This document shows positions 59,402 through 64,000 of a stretch of 64,000 nucleotides of DNA, piece by piece. The position numbers were made by a program, and so were the translations under genes. The notes beneath the pieces were generated by a model. That model searched no databases. It was not told the DNA's origin and saw only the letters and a program-made list of their open reading frames with translations. The DNA lies in NCBI RefSeq assembly GCF_042159835.1, contig NZ_JBBVGT010000002.1:496001-560000 (forward strand). The letters run 5' to 3'. Within the stretch, counting starts at the first letter, position 1, and every line of letters starts with the position of its first letter. Origin of the DNA: Albibacterium profundi. GTDB lineage: Bacteria > Bacteroidota > Bacteroidia > Sphingobacteriales > Sphingobacteriaceae.

Positions 59402-59812
59402 ATGGAAAAATTGTATACTGCTGAGGTAACTGCGACGGGTGGACGGGACGGACACGTTAAATCTGCCGACGGAATGATCGATTGGAAGATGCGCAGACCT
59501 AAGGAACTAAAAGGTCAGGAAGCGGGGTATAATCCTGAGCAACTTTTTGCTGCTGCTTGGGCTACATGTTATTTATCAGCATTGATAGCCGTGGCGACAA
59601 AGGAAGGAGTTGATGCATCATTGGCAGAAGTGATTGTGAGAGTTTCTTTTAATAAAGCCGGCGAATCCTTTGTTTTGTCCGCCGAACTTGATGTTCATAT
59701 TCCAGATATACATATTGAAGAAGCGCAACATTTGGCGGAAAAGGCCAACCATGTTTGCCCATATTCCAAAGCGACAAAAGGAAACATCGAATCGATTGTG
59801 CTTGCGTTGTAA
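59402..59812 (+). CDS. ohr: Organic hydroperoxide resistance protein (Ohr/OsmC family)
   Basis: 136 residues. The two redox cysteines are in AAWATCYLSAL and NHVCPYSKATKGN, and the N-terminal half has TATGGRDGHVKSADGMIDWKM. Ohr detoxifies organic hydroperoxides with lipoamide as reductant. The first Cys motif is AAWATC instead of the usual AAGYAAC. No OhrR regulator is adjacent. Confidence 0.92.
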   Translation: MEKLYTAEVTATGGRDGHVKSADGMIDWKMRRPKELKGQEAGYNPEQLFAAAWATCYLSALIAVATKEGVDASLAEVIVRVSFNKAGESFVLSAELDVHIPDIHIEEAQHLAEKANHVCPYSKATKGNIESIVLAL

Positions 59813-59893
59813 CTGATGTCTTGTTTTCGTACATTTGCGTATTACTAGCTATTAGAATTCAAGACATCTTAGACTCCCTGTAATACGCTTAAA

Positions 59894-62110
59894 ATGATAA
59901 AGAAGGCGGATTTCTTACACTTTTTGCATGGTCAAGACTTTGCGAATGGTTTACGGATTTCTTTTGGGGCAATTATCCCTGCCTTAGTGGGTTTTTATTT
60001 TGGCGATTTAGAGACCGGTATTGCGATATCTATCGGTGCGCTTTATGCCAGCATTGCTGATACTCCAGGGCCAGTGGCTCACCGGCGAAATGCGCTATTG
60101 GCGACGCTGCTTTTAGTGTTTTTAATGACGCTGATAACGCAGTATTTGAACGGCTCACCGATATTATTAGTTACAGAACTTTTAGTCTTTAGTTTTTTAT
60201 TCTCAATGTTAGCAGCATACGGCCCGCGTGCCGCAGCGGTAGGGACCACTGCTATGCTTATTGTTTTTTTGAATATTGAACCTCCTGAAGGGGGGCATAG
60301 TATTGTTGAATACTCCGCATTTATCACACTTGGCAGCGGCTGGTACGCTTTATTAAGCCTTTCATTGACACAGGTAATGCCCTATAGGCTTGCGCAACAA
60401 GAGTTAGCGGAAGCAGTCAGAGAGATAGCGACTTTTATTCGTATCAAGTCTGAGTTTTACGATCCAAGCAGCGATATCGACAAGTCGTATACCAAATTAA
60501 TCGACCAACAAATTAAAATAAATGGTCACTTACATAGTTTAAGGGAGATTCTTTTTAAGAGTAAACTGATCGTAAAGGACGCCACCTCAATTGGACGGAC
60601 TTTAATTTTAGTATTCTCAGACATCATCGACCTCTATGAGAAGGCAATGTCGACCCAATACAATTACGATGAAATTAGAGGTAAGTTTGGCGATACCGAT
60701 GCATTAAAGGAAATTAGATTCACACTGATTCGCCTATCAAACGAATTGGATAATTTTGGGTATTACCTCGCATCAAATCGTAGACCCAAACTGCTGTTTA
60801 ATCTTCAACAAGATTTAGAAAAACTAAAAGAAGTAATTGATCAGACATCACACAATAAGCATGAGAACACGTTTTATTTAAAGAAGGTACTTATCAACAT
60901 AAGGAGTATCTCAAGACGAACACAAACGCTTTATAGTTATTTCCAAAACAAAGAAGTGGACCGTCAACGAAACATTGGGGACATTAGTAAATTCGTTTCG
61001 CATGACACGATTGACCTTAAGGTTTTCAGAAACAACCTGACCCTAAAGTCTGATATTTTCAGGCATGCTATCCGGACGTCGGTCGTGATGGTTGGAGCCT
61101 TTGCCCTCGCCTATTCAATCGATTTCGGACAACATATCAACTGGATACTATTAACGATATTGGTGATATTGAAACCGGGTTGGAGCTTGACCCGTGAGCG
61201 TAACTTCCAACGACTGGTGGGAACGATTGTGGGGGGAGGAATGGGGATTATTTTATTGATCTGGGTGACTGATCCAACCACACGCTTTTTTATGTTATTG
61301 GTATTTATGGTGCTCACGTATAGCTTGATACGCATCAACTATATCGTGGGTGTTATTTTCATGACCCCTTATTTATTGATTATGTTCAGTTTTTTAGGAG
61401 AGGGAACCATCGATGTAGCAAGGGAACGAATATTTGCGACGTTTATAGGTTGTGGACTGGCATTTATATCCAGCTATATTATCTTGCCAAGCTGGGAAGG
61501 GGAACAAATCGAAAAATATATGCGTAAGCTTTTGATTGCCAATTACAATTACTTTATTAAAATACCGGAAACGCTGGTAAGGACCGACTTGACGGAAACA
61601 GATTATAAGCTTGCAAGAAAGGAAGTCTACGTAGCCAGCGCAAACATGGCTTCTGCGTATCAACGGATGATTACGGAGCCGAAGAGCAAACAGAAAAACT
61701 CAAAAAGCCTGAATAAGTTTATTGTAGTGAATCACTTGTTCACATCGCATACGGCTAATCTAATTGATGCTGTTCAATCTACAAATAGTCAGGATATTAG
61801 TGGACGGCCTGTGCGAAACTTAAAACGTATAACGATAAAACTTGAAAAACTAATCGATCAGTTCCAGGAAGACAGCAAGAGTCCGTTCGAACCAGCGCAA
61901 ATAAATATGCCAGAAACACTGTTAGTGGATTTGGTGGAGTCCGACGAGAAGACATTCCTTATCTCGCAAACACGTGAACTGCGACGGGTGACGGACGACC
62001 TGCGAAGAAGCTCTGATATTATTTTAGGAGTACTTCCGGACAGAAATACGCCTTTACCTTCAGAGACAATCCAATTATTAGCCGATCAGCCCGCGCCTAT
62101 GAAGAATTAA
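59894..62110 (+). CDS. FUSC-family inner membrane transporter
   Basis: 738 residues, with two membrane blocks: residues 15-170 (ALVGFYFGDLETGIAISIGAL, LLATLLLVFLMTLITQYL) and about 390-530 (TSVVMVGAFALAYSIDF, WILLTILVILKPGWSLTRER, ILPSWEGEQIEKYMRKL), with cytosolic helical parts between and after them. The pattern is that of the YccS/YhfK fusaric-acid-resistance group, which exports aromatic acids or is involved in cell-envelope stress. No partner periplasmic adaptor gene is adjacent. Its end overlaps the OMP gene on the other strand by 4 bp. Confidence 0.9.
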   Translation: MIKKADFLHFLHGQDFANGLRISFGAIIPALVGFYFGDLETGIAISIGALYASIADTPGPVAHRRNALLATLLLVFLMTLITQYLNGSPILLVTELLVFSFLFSMLAAYGPRAAAVGTTAMLIVFLNIEPPEGGHSIVEYSAFITLGSGWYALLSLSLTQVMPYRLAQQELAEAVREIATFIRIKSEFYDPSSDIDKSYTKLIDQQIKINGHLHSLREILFKSKLIVKDATSIGRTLILVFSDIIDLYEKAMSTQYNYDEIRGKFGDTDALKEIRFTLIRLSNELDNFGYYLASNRRPKLLFNLQQDLEKLKEVIDQTSHNKHENTFYLKKVLINIRSISRRTQTLYSYFQNKEVDRQRNIGDISKFVSHDTIDLKVFRNNLTLKSDIFRHAIRTSVVMVGAFALAYSIDFGQHINWILLTILVILKPGWSLTRERNFQRLVGTIVGGGMGIILLIWVTDPTTRFFMLLVFMVLTYSLIRINYIVGVIFMTPYLLIMFSFLGEGTIDVARERIFATFIGCGLAFISSYIILPSWEGEQIEKYMRKLLIANYNYFIKIPETLVRTDLTETDYKLARKEVYVASANMASAYQRMITEPKSKQKNSKSLNKFIVVNHLFTSHTANLIDAVQSTNSQDISGRPVRNLKRITIKLEKLIDQFQEDSKSPFEPAQINMPETLLVDLVESDEKTFLISQTRELRRVTDDLRRSSDIILGVLPDRNTPLPSETIQLLADQPAPMKN

Positions 62111-62739
62111 AATATCTTGTCAATGAGCATGGTAACATCGGTTTTGAGACCGCCATGCAATGTAACCACACTCAAATCACTTCCTTGAGTTTCACGGAAA
62201 TTACGAACATAAGACGATTCAACAAACAGGTAAAAGTCTCCCATCCGATAATGCGCACCCATTCCGCCACGGAGCCCGGCTGTCCAAGACGAAGTTTTTT
62301 TAATGTCTGCCTGCCCTGCTGAAATGTCGACTACGATATATGGCTCGTAAATTAGTTGAAGTGACGGTCCAGCATAGGCATACAATCGCAATGAACCTAA
62401 AAACTGGTTGATACCAGGCATGATTGACAATCCATACATATTCAAAGAACCATTCTGAAGTCGGAATTCGGAATCGGGGTTATCAACGACCTCATCGTAT
62501 GAGAATCGTAGAAAATCGACTACTGGATACAAAAAATAGCGATCGCTGCTGAGAGGTATGTTAAGTCCGAGAATATTCGAAACTTTAGGTGAAAGGGCTT
62601 GATTGATGTCACCGACAGGAAATCCGAAACCAAGTCCACTTGAAACAAAAACCTTTTTACCCGGAGACGGGTCGGGCGAGACCTGACCGACCGCGTGACC
62701 GAAAACAGAGAGTAGAATAATAATAAAGATGATTCTCAT
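62107..62739 (-). CDS. Exported outer-membrane-type protein
   Basis: 210 residues from the ATG at 62739; the frame extends further upstream into the WbqC gene, but the signal peptide (RIIFIIILLSVFGHAVGQ) begins there. The mature sequence alternates strand and turn (KKVFVSSGLGFGFPVGDIN, SLNMYGLSIMPGINQF, LRLYAYAGPSLQLIYEP, TAGLRGGMGAHYRMGDFYLFVESSYV), consistent with an eight-stranded barrel. Function unknown. Confidence 0.78.
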   Translation of the reverse strand: MRIIFIIILLSVFGHAVGQVSPDPSPGKKVFVSSGLGFGFPVGDINQALSPKVSNILGLNIPLSSDRYFLYPVVDFLRFSYDEVVDNPDSEFRLQNGSLNMYGLSIMPGINQFLGSLRLYAYAGPSLQLIYEPYIVVDISAGQADIKKTSSWTAGLRGGMGAHYRMGDFYLFVESSYVRNFRETQGSDLSVVTLHGGLKTDVTMLIDKIF

Positions 62740-62797
62740 AGAAATTTCTTTATAAAACATGAATCTGTACCCATTGTTTTGAACGACTAACTTCTGT

Positions 62798-63406
62798 CTA
62801 TAAATACTGTTTACTTTGTGGCCCTTGACTAAACAATAAATCGACAATACTTAGGTTTGGAAGAAAGCCATGCTGGTCTTCAAAAACTTGAAAATAAGGT
62901 TTTGCGACAAATGTATTAAGCTTTTTTGGACTGATTACGTCACGATAATCGTTTACTCCCTCAGGGCTTTTCATATACGTTTCAGTATGTTGCAACGTTG
63001 GATCGATTTTTAGCAAAGAGAGGCACAACTCCAACAATGATAGGTTGAAGTCGAAAAGGAACTCTATTTTAGAATGGAAAAAAGGCGCAAAATCATCTTC
63101 GTAGTATTCGAAGTATGACGAGCTCCGATAAGAGGTTTGAAGACTCCGCCAGTGGAGACGTTGCCAATCGGCATCATAACTAATGCGCACATCTTTCATT
63201 TTAGTGTGTACGTGTGCACCTTTCTTAATAGGGATGGTTAGGTCAAGTTTACCATTGGGAGACTGAATTGAAGCCCTGTTCCGAAACGTTTGTTTAGGGT
63301 AATGCTCGAACTTCTCTAAATACACTTGTGACGAATTCGACTTAATTTTACTAAAATACTCGATTGGTCCCAGATAAAACAAGGGTAAAAGAATACCATT
63401 TTCCAT
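62798..63406 (-). CDS. WbqC-like family protein
   Basis: 202 residues resembling the WbqC-like proteins associated with surface polysaccharide genes. The signature YLGPIEYFSKI, then NRASIQSPNGKLDLTIPIKKG and DWQRLHWRSLQTSY, are typical. Catalytic function of the family is unproven; it may be a glycine- or aminotransferase-linked enzyme. Divergent, 74 bp, from the acyltransferase gene, and it is followed by the OMP gene, whose start lies 58 bp beyond its stop. Confidence 0.85.
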   Translation of the reverse strand: MENGILLPLFYLGPIEYFSKIKSNSSQVYLEKFEHYPKQTFRNRASIQSPNGKLDLTIPIKKGAHVHTKMKDVRISYDADWQRLHWRSLQTSYRSSSYFEYYEDDFAPFFHSKIEFLFDFNLSLLELCLSLLKIDPTLQHTETYMKSPEGVNDYRDVISPKKLNTFVAKPYFQVFEDQHGFLPNLSIVDLLFSQGPQSKQYL

Positions 63407-63480
63407 ATATTCGTAATATTAAGTTTTTTTTCTGCGAAAATAAATAAATAAAAAGATATTTGCTTTGGTTTAAGAAATAC

Positions 63481-64000
63481 ATGGAAATTCAGTCTCGGAT
63501 ACTATCATTTTTTATTTACCTCTGCTCACTACTCCCTTTTTGGGCTCTGTATCTACTATCTGATATTTTGTACTATGTATTGTATTATATCGTCGGCTAT
63601 CGTCGTGAAGTTGTTTTTAAAAATCTAAAAAAATCCTTCCCCGAAAAAAGTAGCGATGACTTAAAGCGAATCGAAAAGTTGTTCTATCGTTCGTTAGGCG
63701 ATATGATTGTTGAAAACATAAAAATGGCAAGTATCTCTGCCAAGGAATCAAAAAAACGCCTCACGATTCTTAATGAACGTGTACTACTTGACTATCTAGA
63801 AAAAGGCCAGCCTGTAATTATGGTTACAGGACATTATTCAAATTGGGAGTTGGGTATTCACGCACTCTCATTGTTATCACCCTACCCCTCTCTTATTGTG
63901 TATAAACCACTAAGCAATAAGGTGTTCGGCGCAGCATACAATAAAATCAGGTCGCGATTTGGTGCCGTGATGGTGCCAATGAAACAAACACTCAGAAAAA
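63481..64000 (+). CDS. LpxL/HtrB-type lipid A acyltransferase (N-terminal part)
   Basis: Runs past the right edge; 173 residues are visible. They show a membrane anchor near the N-terminus (ILSFFIYLCSLLPFWALYLL), the segment RREVVFKNLKKSFPEKS, and the acyltransferase motif GHYSNWE (HxxxxE, His and Glu). This is the pattern of LpxL/HtrB/MsbB-like lysophospholipid acyltransferases that add late acyl chains to lipid A or ornithine lipids. Exact substrate cannot be determined from this part. Confidence 0.88.
   Translation, partial: MEIQSRILSFFIYLCSLLPFWALYLLSDILYYVLYYIVGYRREVVFKNLKKSFPEKSSDDLKRIEKLFYRSLGDMIVENIKMASISAKESKKRLTILNERVLLDYLEKGQPVIMVTGHYSNWELGIHALSLLSPYPSLIVYKPLSNKVFGAAYNKIRSRFGAVMVPMKQTLRK

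Overview
The window looks like a chromosomal segment of a Bacteroidota bacterium, most likely of the family Sphingobacteriaceae. Supporting signs are DUF4290, a PorT-like barrel, ECF sigma/FecR/STN genes, exported Gfo/Idh oxidoreductases, a GH172 (DUF2961) protein, an almost complete lack of Shine-Dalgarno sequences, and promoters that fit the Bacteroidota TTG-N17..18-TAnnTTTG pattern. No database search was possible; all names rest on reading the translations.

Layout. 1-9.4 kb is core: the end of a UvrD/PcrA helicase, DUF4290, murA, a YceI lipoprotein, a cystathionine beta-synthase-like enzyme, AMP nucleosidase and tig-clpP-clpX. 9.4-16.7 kb holds an 11-bp-unit repeat patch, a cobalamin riboswitch in front of nrdB-nrdA, two exported proteins, and a small accessory island (group II intron 3-prime remnant, DUF2306 membrane gene, long imperfect inverted repeat). 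16.7-23.8 kb: tRNA-Leu, rseP-dxr-GH3, a class A beta-lactamase homologue, thioredoxin-rhodanese, tRNA-Ser. 23.9-31.3 kb: exported proteins (Ig-like lipoprotein, GH172, alpha/beta hydrolase) and a LuxR-type two-component pair divergent from a small outer-membrane protein. 31.3-36.4 kb: nitrite assimilation (nirBD, formate/nitrite channel, divergent siroheme gene cobA). 36.4-46.6 kb: AraC regulator/epimerase pair, small genes, and an ECF sigma-FecR-STN operon ending in proteins with surface repeats. 46.6-51.8 kb: second 11-bp-unit repeat patch, Crp-like regulator with an SMR exporter, crcB, a collagen-like lipoprotein divergent from a YD-repeat-like lipoprotein, a thioesterase, an orphan CRISPR array and tRNA-Ser. 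51.9-64 kb: ppx-ppk, Gfo/Idh, PEP carboxylase, Ohr, FUSC transporter, WbqC-like protein and the start of a lipid A acyltransferase-type gene.

How the parts work together. The most distinctive signal is a shared promoter architecture: a C5-N4/5-G5 palindrome sits 1-3 bp upstream of the -33 position of four promoters arranged as two divergent pairs (the two-component operon with its neighbour OMP, and the collagen-like with the YD-like lipoprotein), suggesting a cell-surface regulon of the LuxR-type regulator encoded here. A second surface-control module is the ECF sigma/anti-sigma/STN operon, in which the STN sensor domain is joined to repeats instead of a TonB-dependent channel. Other points are a CRISPR array with both end repeats degenerate and no room for a leader, a MurA with Asp in place of the catalytic Cys, and a B12 riboswitch controlling a B12-independent ribonucleotide reductase.
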